A stretch of DNA of 54,739 nt from Bacteriovoracaceae bacterium (GTDB lineage Bacteria > Bdellovibrionota > Bacteriovoracia > Bacteriovoracales > Bacteriovoracaceae), in the NCBI GenBank assembly GCA_947377285.1, contig CANCFT010000023.1:1-54739 (forward strand), given 5' to 3'. Position numbers and translations under genes: made by a program. Shown in pieces: positions 15,635 through 24,770 of this stretch. The notes beneath the pieces are model-generated. The model was not told the DNA's origin. It made no database searches and saw nothing but the letters and a program-made list of their open reading frames with translations. Positions within the stretch are counted from its first letter, which is position 1. Every line of letters begins with the position of its first letter.

Positions 15635-17200
15635 TTAACCTCCAGTGGTTGAGTTCGTTCCATATACTAAATTTCTTATGCTTGAATCAATATCAATAGC
15701 GGATTTTTTTATATCCATTAAAAGACTTGCAGATTCAGATGCTCCTGATTCATTTTCACCATTGATGGTTTGCAAACTTAACATTGCATTTGAAATTTGA
15801 GAAATAGCAGCTACTTGCTGTTCTGTAGAAGAACTTATTTCATTAACATAATAAAATGAATCATTAATTGATTGAATTGCGAGAGAAATCTTATCTTTGC
15901 TTTCTAATGATAAACTCATGCTAGTTTCAACTGAAGAATTAAATTGATTAACAATTTTTTTAGTTTCGGCCGTCGAATTATCAATTAATCCAGAAATGGA
16001 TTTTTGAGAAACTTGTAAGAGTGAAAATATTTCATTTGAAGACTTTCCACTCTTTGATGCCAATTCATTTATTTCGTTCGCAACTACAGAAAATCCCTTA
16101 CCATGTTCACCGGCCCTTGCAGCTTCAACCGAGGCATTAAATGATAAGAGTTTCGTTTGGAAAACGATTTCGTTTATCATATTTGTTTTATTTTCAATTT
16201 CCCGGAATATTTCTAAAATTTCTTTTAAATCAATATTGTTTTGTGCGAGCTGATTACTTAATTGATTATTTATCTCATCAACTGATTTTATAGATTGGTC
16301 GAGCAAATTTAATGAACGACTGCTTTCATCTAAAACTTCTATATTAATCTTAGTTTTGTCGTTTAAGTTTTTAGCTTGGGACGCAACACCTTCAAGGGAT
16401 TTTAAAGTTTCTTGAGTCGCGGCTGATGTTTGATTTAAAGCCGTTGATTGAGAGTCGACACGATTTAAATTTTTCATTGAAAGCTCCTCACCCTTTGAGC
16501 AATTGTCAGAAAGCAAGATGAACTTTTCACTAAAGGTAGTATATAAGTTTTCAAGAATTTTACCGGTCGATTTAGAAATTAACATTCCACCAATAAAAGA
16601 AACAATCAATCCGACAGCGGAAGAAATAATCAATATAAGATTGTTGGTTTTATTTGTCTCCTCAAGAAAAACAATTTTCCTTTTAGATTGTGCAGAAAGA
16701 TCGTCAATAAATTCTGTCATTGCGCTTAAGTATTTATTCGCAACTTCTCGATAGTCAGAGCTCAGAATGTTATCAAAGTCAGGTGAATTAAAATCTACTT
16801 TTTTTAAATTAATTAATTTTTTAGAAACAAGTACCCAGTCATCAAAACTAGCATTTACTGCTGTAAATTTAATTCTTTCATTTTCATTTGCAAAAGGAAC
16901 TGCTAAATATTCCATCTTAGAAGAACGATATTGATCAAGTAATTCAGAAAACCTTTCCTCGATTTTTGGAACAATTTGCTCATTAGAGCTTTTAAGGTGC
17001 AGCCGGTATATAAGTGCACGCATGTCTTTTGCAATACCATTCATTTTAGAGTTTTCAACGACACTTGGAAGATCTTTATATGTGAAAGAATTTATAGCGG
17101 CAAAGGTTTTTTTATTTGCATAAATAGCGACTCCACTATTTAAAACTAAAAAAAATCCTAACACTATAAATGCGATTTTAATTCGATTGTTTAATGTCAC
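15635..17200 (-). CDS. Methyl-accepting chemotaxis protein
   Basis: This is a 521-residue chemoreceptor. Membrane segment 1 spans about residues 8-26 and segment 2 about 187-208, bracketing a helical periplasmic sensor of about 160 residues. The cytoplasmic signalling hairpin is unmistakable at residues 340-378 ([20 protein letters not shown], then [10 protein letters not shown]), the contact site for CheA/CheW. No clear HAMP domain follows segment 2, which is unusual, and no C-terminal CheR-docking pentapeptide is present. The start is GTG with AGGAT eight bases upstream. The gene is read divergently from lpxH and is followed immediately by the small secreted sensor-like protein gene. Confidence 0.93.
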   Translation of the reverse strand: MTLNNRIKIAFIVLGFFLVLNSGVAIYANKKTFAAINSFTYKDLPSVVENSKMNGIAKDMRALIYRLHLKSSNEQIVPKIEERFSELLDQYRSSKMEYLAVPFANENERIKFTAVNASFDDWVLVSKKLINLKKVDFNSPDFDNILSSDYREVANKYLSAMTEFIDDLSAQSKRKIVFLEETNKTNNLILIISSAVGLIVSFIGGMLISKSTGKILENLYTTFSEKFILLSDNCSKGEELSMKNLNRVDSQSTALNQTSAATQETLKSLEGVASQAKNLNDKTKINIEVLDESSRSLNLLDQSIKSVDEINNQLSNQLAQNNIDLKEILEIFREIENKTNMINEIVFQTKLLSFNASVEAARAGEHGKGFSVVANEINELASKSGKSSNEIFSLLQVSQKSISGLIDNSTAETKKIVNQFNSSVETSMSLSLESKDKISLAIQSINDSFYYVNEISSSTEQQVAAISQISNAMLSLQTINGENESGASESASLLMDIKKSAIDIDSSIRNLVYGTNSTTGG

Positions 17201-17309
17201 ATTGGTATCCTAAAAATAAATTTAATAAAATCAGTCTACAGGAATGCTGTTTTTTAGAAATAAGAAAAAAACTCTACAAATTCTTCTTTAATTGAATTAG
17301 AATAACAAA

Positions 17310-18071
17310 ATGAAATTATCAGCTATTTCTGATGTACACATAAAGAGCTCTGGCGACCAAGCCGAAATATTGCTTTTAAGTTTTCTGCGATCACCAGATG
17401 TGCAATCCAGTGATATGATTTTTTTGTTGGGAGATATATTTGATTTAATGATTGGTCCCCACACCCAATATTTTGTAAGATTTCAAAATTATTTTAAAGA
17501 AATCGAGTCCCTAATATCTTCAGGAAAAAAGATATATTACGTAGAAGGCAATCATGATTTCCATATCCGAGAGCTATATAGGAAGTTTTTCAAAGTACAT
17601 AAAAACTTAGACTCTTCACTTTTCCAAATGGCTTCAAAGTTTGAATTTATAGATTCAGGTAAAAAATATTACTTGTGTCATGGTGACGACATTGAACTGA
17701 ATAATCCACGCTATAAAATTTATAAATCAATAGTAACAAGCTCCCCTCTTAGTTTTTATGCAAACAAGCTCATGCCACATTTTTTGATTAAAAACATTGG
17801 TGAGTACTCATCAAATAAATCGCGAAAAAGAAATAATAAAAGATATTCCCAAGAATCAGATTTGCAACCAGTGAAGGATAATTTTAGAAATTCAGCCGAG
17901 TCACTTTTTAAAAAAACTAATTTTGATATATTAGTCTGTGGCCATAGTCATGTGAAAGATCACTACGTCTCCAACTTAGGTTTTGAATATGTTAACAATG
18001 GCTATGCTCAACATACACAATCATATATTTCAATAGTTGATGGAATAATTAGCTTCAAGCCAATTTTCTAG
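17310..18071 (+). CDS. lpxH: UDP-2,3-diacylglucosamine hydrolase-type metallophosphoesterase
   Basis: LpxH cleaves UDP-2,3-diacylglucosamine to lipid X in lipid A synthesis. This 253-residue protein has all calcineurin-like metal motifs: DVH at residues 8-10, GDIFDL at 41-46, GNHD at 80-83, CHGDD near 124 and GHSH near 213. The GDIFDL and long helical insert fit LpxH rather than generic phosphoesterases. The family has close relatives with other substrates, so the exact reaction is likely but not certain. The ATG at 17310 follows a 109-base divergent gap shared with the chemoreceptor gene; no strong ribosome site is visible. It converges on recN with only two bases between the stops. Confidence 0.8.
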   Translation: MKLSAISDVHIKSSGDQAEILLLSFLRSPDVQSSDMIFLLGDIFDLMIGPHTQYFVRFQNYFKEIESLISSGKKIYYVEGNHDFHIRELYRKFFKVHKNLDSSLFQMASKFEFIDSGKKYYLCHGDDIELNNPRYKIYKSIVTSSPLSFYANKLMPHFLIKNIGEYSSNKSRKRNNKRYSQESDLQPVKDNFRNSAESLFKKTNFDILVCGHSHVKDHYVSNLGFEYVNNGYAQHTQSYISIVDGIISFKPIF

Positions 18072-18073
18072 TT

Positions 18074-19705
18074 TTAAATAACAGGATTCATCGCTCTTAT
18101 TATTTCGCCTTTCATTTCGCCACTCACTTGGTCAATTACTGAAACTGTTCTAGGTAAATTATCTGTAATTTTTGTTGTTTTAGAGACATTGATAATTTGA
18201 GAAGCGAAACTTGCAATTTGTGGTAGATGGGTAATGGCCAATACTTGAGAATATTCTGAAACTGATTGTAGAGATTTTCCAATGCAAACAGCCGTTTCAC
18301 CACCAATTCCAGTGTCGATTTCGTCAAATAAAAAAACAGAAATGGTATCGTTTGAAGAAAGTATTTGTCTGACAGATAAGAGTATTCGTGATAGTTCTCC
18401 TCCTGAAGCAATTTCACGGACTTTAAAAAATCCTTCACCGGGATTTGTTTCCGCGATGAAATCAATTTTAGAAAACCCCTTAGGTCCCAAAAGTTCAGAC
18501 TTTGTAACTAATATTGAAAGACGGGCACCTACCATTTTTAATTCTTGAACTTTCCCAGTAAGTTCTAACGATAGCTCATTAGATTTAATCAATCTTACAT
18601 TGTGAAGTTCTTCTGCAAATGTTGCGCATCTAATTTCAAGATCATTTATTTTTTTAGAAAGAATAGAAATCTTGTCATCAACTTGAGAAAAAGAATTGAG
18701 TTCAGATCTGAACTCACTAAAAAATTTTATCATTTCATCGGTGCTTCCACCAAATTTTCTTTTTAATTTTTGATAGAAATCAATTCTATCAATAATTTCC
18801 TCAATATTTTCTTCATCTAGGTTTGCATTTAAATCTTTTGATAAATCATATGATACGTCCTCTAGGATGGATTTGACGTCGTAGAGTTTAGTAATAATTT
18901 CTTCTGAAACAATACCAGGATTTTTCTCTGCTTTGTTTAAGCAATTTTTTAATAACCCTAAAAGATTAATATCGTCATCAGATATGGCAGAAGCAAGGGA
19001 GCCAAGCGTTGATTGACGTTTTTCAATATTTTGAATCATGTCTTTCTTTTTTAACAACTCAAGTTCATCTTCTAAACTTGGAGAAAGCTTTTCTAGTTCT
19101 TCAATTTGAAAACGAATATAATCTTCGCGCTGAGCTCGTATATGCTTTTCATTTAAAAGCTCTTGAAAATCTTTTTTGAAAGTCGAAAGTTGTAGATAGA
19201 GATTTTGATAATCAGAAATATCATTATTTAGTCCAGCATATGAATCTAAAAGAATTAACTGATAGTCCTCGCTTAAAAGCTTTTGGTTTTCAAATTGACC
19301 AACCAAATCTACAAAACGCTTTGAAAAAGCAGTTAGGAGTGAAGCAGAACAAGATTGAAAGTTCAAATAAGACTTTGAAGATTCATTGGCAAAAATGACT
19401 CTTTTAACAACAATTTCTTCACCTTCAAAAGGATGACCAATTTCATTAAAATAATTTTTTATTTTAGAATCATTAGATGAAAAAACAGCTTCAATTGTCG
19501 CAAACTCTGAGTTTTTACGTATTAGTTTTTTGTCAGCTCTTGCTCCAAAAATAATTTGGAGAGCATCTAAAATTAAACTTTTTCCAGATCCTGTTTCGCC
19601 AACTATAGCATTAAATTTAATATCGAATTGTATTTCCTGATTTTCAAAAGTTGCAAAATTCTGCAAGTTTAAAGATTTTAAATAAAGAGTTTCGTTCGTT
19701 TTCAT
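18074..19705 (-). CDS. recN: DNA repair protein RecN
   Basis: RecN is an SMC-like ATPase in double-strand break repair. The 543-residue protein has the Walker A GETGSGKS at residues 36-43, a long coiled-coil middle, the ABC signature SGGELSR near residue 445, and Walker B with VFLFDEIDTGIGG near 475. The length matches the family (about 550). It is the last gene of a long minus-strand run and overlaps nadK by four bases (ATGA). nadK-recN adjacency is widespread in bacteria. The ATG is preceded by GGGAG. Confidence 0.96.
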   Translation of the reverse strand: MKTNETLYLKSLNLQNFATFENQEIQFDIKFNAIVGETGSGKSLILDALQIIFGARADKKLIRKNSEFATIEAVFSSNDSKIKNYFNEIGHPFEGEEIVVKRVIFANESSKSYLNFQSCSASLLTAFSKRFVDLVGQFENQKLLSEDYQLILLDSYAGLNNDISDYQNLYLQLSTFKKDFQELLNEKHIRAQREDYIRFQIEELEKLSPSLEDELELLKKKDMIQNIEKRQSTLGSLASAISDDDINLLGLLKNCLNKAEKNPGIVSEEIITKLYDVKSILEDVSYDLSKDLNANLDEENIEEIIDRIDFYQKLKRKFGGSTDEMIKFFSEFRSELNSFSQVDDKISILSKKINDLEIRCATFAEELHNVRLIKSNELSLELTGKVQELKMVGARLSILVTKSELLGPKGFSKIDFIAETNPGEGFFKVREIASGGELSRILLSVRQILSSNDTISVFLFDEIDTGIGGETAVCIGKSLQSVSEYSQVLAITHLPQIASFASQIINVSKTTKITDNLPRTVSVIDQVSGEMKGEIIRAMNPVI

Positions 19706-20610
19706 TTAATCTCCCGTGAGCCATGAGTAAATTTTTCTTTTAAAGTTCTAAAATATGTTCGTGTAGGATTTTTTACCAAATGAACAATTTTAGTTTTTTT
19801 CTTTGTTATTTTGACTATATCATCTGATCCTAAAGTGACTTGTTGCTGCCCATCTAATGTCAACTTAAAGGATTCATCAGGTCTTGCCGCTTTAATAATT
19901 ATATTTGAGTTATCAGGAACGACCAATGGTCTATGAGTTAAACTGTGAGCACAAATTGGTGTAAGCGTTAAAGCGTTGACCATTGGATGGACTATTGGTC
20001 CTCCCGCGGCCATCGAATATGCAGTTGACCCAATTGGGGAACTAATAATAAGTCCGTCACCGGCAAGGTTATAGATGTGTTCACCTTCAGACTCAACAGT
20101 TAAAGTTAACATACGTGAAACTTGATTATTGTTAACAACAGCATCATTTAAAAAGAATCCTTTAAATGAAGGTTTGTCGCTTTTTTTAGTAAAGACTTCA
20201 ACATGAAACAAATGATAAACTGTAGTTTGAAAATTACCTTTTAAGGTATTCTCTAACTGATCAAAAAATTCTGCTTTTGCAAATTCGGTTATAAAGCCTA
20301 AGTGTCCCATATTTACGCCAAAAATAGGAGGAGAGCTTTTAATTACATTGCGGCAAACACCGATTAAGGTTCCATCTCCGCCCATTGTAATAATTAGGTC
20401 TGAAAGTTTATGTAAGTCACTTTCTTCAATAAAGTTTAAATTTTTGAGATCACCTTTAAATATTTTGTGAACTCTTTCTTTGTCTTTTAATAGAAAAAAA
20501 ACAGTTTTTTTTCTACGAAGAAGCCAAGAAGCAAGATTGGGCAAAATGCTTTCAAATTCAGATATTGCTTTAGGTTTTAAAACGATACTAATATTTTTAA
20601 GTTGGGCCAT
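19702..20610 (-). CDS. nadK: NAD kinase
   Basis: NadK phosphorylates NAD to NADP. The 302-residue protein has GGDGT at residues 77-81, the following GVNMGHLGFITEF segment, an NDAVV motif near 165 and the GSTAYSMAAGGPIV loop near 205. Length is typical. The ATG at 20610 has AAGGAG six bases upstream and overlaps the end of the response regulator gene by 14 bases. It is followed by recN with an ATGA overlap. The gene is thus embedded in the same transcript as the two-component pair. Confidence 0.96.
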   Translation of the reverse strand: MAQLKNISIVLKPKAISEFESILPNLASWLLRRKKTVFFLLKDKERVHKIFKGDLKNLNFIEESDLHKLSDLIITMGGDGTLIGVCRNVIKSSPPIFGVNMGHLGFITEFAKAEFFDQLENTLKGNFQTTVYHLFHVEVFTKKSDKPSFKGFFLNDAVVNNNQVSRMLTLTVESEGEHIYNLAGDGLIISSPIGSTAYSMAAGGPIVHPMVNALTLTPICAHSLTHRPLVVPDNSNIIIKAARPDESFKLTLDGQQQVTLGSDDIVKITKKKTKIVHLVKNPTRTYFRTLKEKFTHGSREIK

Positions 20611-20980
20611 TGGCTGCTCCTTGAGATAAAAAAATTGTCAAAACATCATCAATATTCTCAAAAGGTTTTGAGATCAGCAGGCAACCGTACTGAGTTGCTT
20701 TTTCTATTACATGGGGTGAGCTGTAGGCCGTTATTATTATAAAGAGTTTACTTATTTCAGCAATTGTAAAGCGACCTTTTGCTTCTTCAATAACATCAAA
20801 CCCAGAAATATCCTGAAGCATTAGGTCGCAAATGATTCGGTCAAATTGTTGATTCAAAATAAGTTCAATTGCTTCCCTACCTAGGCTTTCAACGACAACT
20901 TCAGCACCTCTTTTTTCAAGAAGTCTTTTTAATGATTTTTGAATGAGCGGCTCATCTTCGATGAGAAGAATTCTTGTCAA
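20597..20980 (-). CDS. Single-domain response regulator
   Basis: This 127-residue receiver domain has no output domain. Acidic residues are at 9-10 (IEDEP), the phosphoryl acceptor D52 lies in ICDLML, the conserved threonine in IIITAY is T84, and lysine 105 is in ISKPF. Stand-alone receivers act through protein contact, for example as CheY-like or phosphorelay elements. The start is TTG (20980) with GGGAG six bases upstream. It directly follows the histidine kinase gene (10 bases apart) and so is its probable partner. The short tail after the receiver overlaps nadK. Confidence 0.92.
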   Translation of the reverse strand: MTRILLIEDEPLIQKSLKRLLEKRGAEVVVESLGREAIELILNQQFDRIICDLMLQDISGFDVIEEAKGRFTIAEISKLFIIITAYSSPHVIEKATQYGCLLISKPFENIDDVLTIFLSQGAANGPT

Positions 20981-20990
20981 AATATACTCC

Positions 20991-22520
20991 CTAATTTAGA
21001 GGTAAGTTTATCGAGAAAGTTGTACCAGTGGAAGGAGAATTATTTTGAAAATGAATTTTACTGCCTAATTGTCGGGCCAGGTTTTGACATATTGAAAGTC
21101 CAAGACCAGTTCCAGAATATTTTGTGGTAAAAAATGGTTTAAAGATGTCTTCATGGATCTCTTGCTTAACACCTGGCCCATCATCTATGACGGCAATCGT
21201 TAAAGAGTTTCCCTCTTTAATGAGCCTTATTGTGATACTATTTTTATTCACACGCTCATTTGTGCTTTTAATTGCCTGAGCAGAGTTGATGATTAGATTA
21301 AAAATAATCTGAGTAAGACAGGTGGAATTTGTTTCAATTTCCAGAAGATCTGATTGTTTAAAGCCAATACACTCAATTTTTTTTTGAATTTCCTTGGTTT
21401 CACTTTTAGTTAAAGTAATTACCTCTTCAATAAATTTAAATATCTGAATATTTTTTAATTCTTGCTGATCATTGTATAGATTTGAAAAATTTTTGATAAT
21501 AGTTTGTGATCGATTCGCATTTAAGCTTATATCTTGCAAAACTTCTTTTGTTTCATCATTTGTAGATTCCGCAGCTAGTATTGAACTTGTCAGGCTTAAT
21601 CCAAATAAAGGATTTGATAATTCATGCTGAAGTGTATTTAGTAACTCCCCAAGAAGTGAAACGCGTTGAGAGTGATACAACTCAGTTGAAATTGCATCTC
21701 TGCTAATGTTTGAAAGTTCCATTACAGTACTATCCATACCTTCAATTGGAAAAATCATCAAGTGGGATTTAGATAGGGGTTCATTATTAGTAAAATTTGT
21801 AAAAAGTATTTGTGAGTTTTTTTTAACAAAAATTTTTTCAGGAAAATTTTCTAATGATTTTTTAATGACCTCTTTTTTTAATTCAGTTTTTCCCTTGTCT
21901 AAAATTTTTGCCAATAATGGCTGCAAATAACTAGAGAGATTTTGAAATAAGTCCATTTCCTCAGGGCTTGGAGGAATGAAAGAGTTTCTTGAAATGAGAT
22001 AGATCACAGAATAATTTTTCAGATCAATTTCTTTAGCTAAAAAGTTTCCGACAACATCAAGATCATCTTTTAGCTTTATAGATTGATTAAAAATTTTATT
22101 TTTACTTTTTTTAACCAAATTAAAAAGAGAATTAAAGCTTTGAATGCTAATAGATTTGCTTTCTTCAAAGTTTAATTGATTAGAATAAAAATTTTGACCA
22201 ACAGGCTTTCCTTTTTCATGGACAAGAATATGAATTGATTCAAAAGTTTTAAGTGAAGTAAGATTAAGGATGGCTTTTGGTAGCTCTCGGACTTCACTTG
22301 TTGTGAGCAAAAGTTTTCTAAGTTCTTCCTTGAATAAAAATTTTTCTTCAATTGTGATAAGGTTTTTTGAAAGCTTTATAGAATGAAAGATTTTTTTTTC
22401 AAAAGTGCTTTTAGAAAAACGCAAAGGCTTAACTTTTTGGGGAATAGATTTGAGTTCTTCTGTTGAAAAACTTAAAAATCTTTTAATTTCTTTAATTCTG
22501 GCAGGACTTTGATCTTCCAC
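20991..22520 (-). CDS. Soluble sensor histidine kinase
   Basis: This 509-residue kinase has no membrane segment, so it senses a cytoplasmic signal. Residues about 85-210 look like a degenerate GAF-type domain. The HisKA dimerisation helix carries the phospho-acceptor H299 in LQHELSNP. The ATPase domain shows an N box around residue 390 (NLIINSAQ), a DDGPGV G1 box around 430, and a TGLGLS G2 box near 465. The GTG start at 22520 lies 49 bases inside the preceding gene with no clear ribosome site, so it could start elsewhere; no Met codon occurs until about residue 189. The neighbours are flagellar glycosylation-like genes upstream and its likely response regulator downstream. Confidence 0.9.
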   Translation of the reverse strand: MEDQSPARIKEIKRFLSFSTEELKSIPQKVKPLRFSKSTFEKKIFHSIKLSKNLITIEEKFLFKEELRKLLLTTSEVRELPKAILNLTSLKTFESIHILVHEKGKPVGQNFYSNQLNFEESKSISIQSFNSLFNLVKKSKNKIFNQSIKLKDDLDVVGNFLAKEIDLKNYSVIYLISRNSFIPPSPEEMDLFQNLSSYLQPLLAKILDKGKTELKKEVIKKSLENFPEKIFVKKNSQILFTNFTNNEPLSKSHLMIFPIEGMDSTVMELSNISRDAISTELYHSQRVSLLGELLNTLQHELSNPLFGLSLTSSILAAESTNDETKEVLQDISLNANRSQTIIKNFSNLYNDQQELKNIQIFKFIEEVITLTKSETKEIQKKIECIGFKQSDLLEIETNSTCLTQIIFNLIINSAQAIKSTNERVNKNSITIRLIKEGNSLTIAVIDDGPGVKQEIHEDIFKPFFTTKYSGTGLGLSICQNLARQLGSKIHFQNNSPSTGTTFSINLPLN

Positions 22521-22903
22521 TGTGTAAGATTATCTATCAGTTCATATTCTAGCAAGTCACAAAGCATGAGGATGTCTTCTTTTTCTTTGGCAAGCAGCAA
22601 TGCTTTAATGATTGATAGTAGGTGGATTTCAAGCTTTTGGATATTCTCATCCTTAAACGACTGTCCATGGGCATTTGCACGAATTACACGATAAACTTTT
22701 GTAATGAGCTGGATGTATAAATCCATTAGATCTACGATCTCTATGAATGTTGCATTTGCTTGATTTAGGTCCCCTTCATTGTAAAACTGAATAAGGCCCT
22801 GAATTTTATTAGCAATATAATCGATGTAACCAAAACATGAATCAATTGATTCAAATGCAAGATCTAAGGAATTTGTATTTTTTACATTTTCTATGATTTC
22901 CAT
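22472..22903 (-). CDS. Helical cytoplasmic protein of unknown function
   Basis: The 143-residue product is predicted almost entirely helical, without signal peptide or membrane segment. It contains the distinctive segments SIDSCFGYIDYIANKI and MLCDLLEYELIDNLTQWK. I do not recognise a named family. Its location between a GT9-type glycosyltransferase and a histidine kinase, within the fliD operon, suggests an accessory role in flagellar assembly or modification, possibly chaperone-like. I chose ATG 22903, which has AAAGG upstream and lies one base after the glycosyltransferase stop. The frame extends upstream to 22978 but without support. Confidence 0.75.
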   Translation of the reverse strand: MEIIENVKNTNSLDLAFESIDSCFGYIDYIANKIQGLIQFYNEGDLNQANATFIEIVDLMDLYIQLITKVYRVIRANAHGQSFKDENIQKLEIHLLSIIKALLLAKEKEDILMLCDLLEYELIDNLTQWKIKVLPELKKLKDF

Positions 22904-22904
22904 A

Positions 22905-24614
22905 TTAACCTTTGTTTGCTTCACTTCGAGATGTAGTTTTTCCAATAGAATTTTTATGTTCAGAAATAGTGTTTTCAATTAACTCAAATAGGATACTGCA
23001 CAGACTTGAACATTCCATATAGGAGTAATAAGAGCTTTCGGTAAGCTTTACGATGCTATCTCCAAAAAGATTCGCCTTTCTTATGACAAAATAATCAACA
23101 ATGGGAGCCAGGTTGGGAGATGTTTTAAGTACTAGGCTTTGCAGGTGATCGATTTCATCAATCTTTTTTGAGTAGTCTTTAATTTTGACTATACTTGGTG
23201 TTTGAGATGAAATTTCTTCCAAGATATAATGAGAATATTTTTTTCCAAATTCAGATAATTCAAATAAATGTTGAAGTCCAGTCAGAGCATCTAAAAGTTC
23301 ACGATGAGTGGTAGGGTTCAATTTTGGAAAAGGTAGATTTTCTTCATAATCATTTATTACGAATGACCAGGCAACTTTATAGAGTGATCTGAAAATATCG
23401 GGACTATCAACATGAGTTTCAATTAGGCTTTCTAAGGACATTTGGCCTTTGTTGAAATGTGTTCGATAAAAGTTAACTGAACTTGTGTGAAAACTTGAGA
23501 TAGAGGATTTTGCCCAGTCGTTATTAATTTCACCTTTATCAAAGAGCTGCTTAATTGCACTGCTTACGACCTGATATGGAATATCGTGATGGCATTGATT
23601 AAAGCTACAACTGTCAGTTGGGAAACATGGAAAACATTTTGTCCGTGGTGCCAGATTGTAGGCATTTTCATGATAAGGTGTAGTTTCGTGTGGTCTTACA
23701 CTTCCAAGGGAAACGGTTAATGTGATAGTTTTATTTAGAGCAGCGAGATGCCCAACCATTGAATCGTGGCCAACAAAGAGTTTGGCTTTTTTAAGTTCAT
23801 CACTAAGTTCAGCAAGGGTAGTTTTACCCGTTAAGTTTTGAATTCTTCCTCCAAAACTTTTCAGAAGCGGATTTTCAGTAATTAAATGTGATTTCAATAC
23901 TTCATTTTTAGCGCCAACTATTTTAAGCGTGCATTGTTCGTTATCTCTAAGGGTGCGGTAAATTACTTCAACCCATTTTTCTGCTTTCCATGCTTTTCTT
24001 TCTTGCGAGGCAAATGGATGAATTACGATACTGTTATTTCTTGAACTGGAAGAAGCATTTGTATTTTTAAAATCACTACTTTTGATTCCAATAATGTTTT
24101 TAAAAAGATCAACTAAGGTAAAGGGATTAAGTACCCCGCGCATAACTGTGGCGTAAAGGATCTGAGACCATTTATCATTAATTTGCATTTTATTTTCTAG
24201 ATCAAAGAAAGGACCTATCTTATGAACAGACTTTATTAGGCTTGATAAATAAGAAGAAGATTTTGAAAAAGAGAGATTAATGAGAACTTCAATTGATTCA
24301 GCATTTATCTCTGAAAGTAACGAGTTTAAAGTGCTAACACTGGTTGAAATTCCGCTGATTTCTGAGTTCATGAAGATTTTTTTTGTATCTAAGTAATAGA
24401 TTTTATCAAAAACTTTTTTTAAAATAAAGTCGAGAGGTTTTGCGAATTGTGAGCGGGCAATTAAAACAATTCGAAATTCTGGATTATTTTTCTTTAATTC
24501 TTCAACGGCCTGAGCTGTTTGAATAAGATCACCAAATCGAGTTAGTTGAACGATTCCTAGAGTATTGACTGGGATATTCGGTTCTGGGATTCTTTTGTTA
24601 TTGGTTACTTTCAT
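22905..24614 (-). CDS. GT9-family (heptosyltransferase-like) glycosyltransferase with helical C-terminal domain
   Basis: The protein has 569 residues. Residues about 15-360 form a GT-B fold like lipopolysaccharide heptosyltransferases: the opening GIVQLTRFGDLIQTAQAVEEL, a VIHPFAS strand near 197, and the acceptor/donor loop FVGHDSMVGHLAAL near 280-293. Four cysteines at 327, 330, 336 and 341 form a C-x2-C-x5-C-x4-C cluster, like those in a subset of GT9 proteins. The last 190 residues are a helical extension absent from typical heptosyltransferases. The ATG has GAGGAGG eight bases upstream. Lying in the fliD operon, it is a candidate flagellin-modifying enzyme; substrate and acceptor are inferred. 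Confidence 0.8.
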   Translation of the reverse strand: MKVTNNKRIPEPNIPVNTLGIVQLTRFGDLIQTAQAVEELKKNNPEFRIVLIARSQFAKPLDFILKKVFDKIYYLDTKKIFMNSEISGISTSVSTLNSLLSEINAESIEVLINLSFSKSSSYLSSLIKSVHKIGPFFDLENKMQINDKWSQILYATVMRGVLNPFTLVDLFKNIIGIKSSDFKNTNASSSSRNNSIVIHPFASQERKAWKAEKWVEVIYRTLRDNEQCTLKIVGAKNEVLKSHLITENPLLKSFGGRIQNLTGKTTLAELSDELKKAKLFVGHDSMVGHLAALNKTITLTVSLGSVRPHETTPYHENAYNLAPRTKCFPCFPTDSCSFNQCHHDIPYQVVSSAIKQLFDKGEINNDWAKSSISSFHTSSVNFYRTHFNKGQMSLESLIETHVDSPDIFRSLYKVAWSFVINDYEENLPFPKLNPTTHRELLDALTGLQHLFELSEFGKKYSHYILEEISSQTPSIVKIKDYSKKIDEIDHLQSLVLKTSPNLAPIVDYFVIRKANLFGDSIVKLTESSYYSYMECSSLCSILFELIENTISEHKNSIGKTTSRSEANKG

Positions 24615-24744
24615 GAAGATCCTCCTCACTGAGTACACTTAAAAGAATAATTTTTATGTCTTCTTCAGATAATGCTGTGCCATTGTCTAATGAATGTTTT
24701 ATTCGACTTATTTCACGGTTGAAGTCAATCTTTTGCATATCCAT
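24598..24744 (-). CDS. 48-residue microprotein
   Basis: A small frame between the two glycosyltransferase genes encodes 48 residues, acidic and helical, opening MDMQKIDFNREISRIKHSL and ending LSEEDLHESNQ. AGGA lies seven bases before the ATG at 24744, and the stop overlaps the next gene's start by 17 bases, as expected for a coupled operon gene. No membrane segment or known family was recognised. It could be a partner or regulator of the GT9 enzymes. A start at the second methionine (24738) is possible. Confidence 0.65.
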   Translation of the reverse strand: MDMQKIDFNREISRIKHSLDNGTALSEEDIKIILLSVLSEEDLHESNQ

Positions 24745-24770
24745 AAACCAATCCTAGGTTTGAGCAAGTT

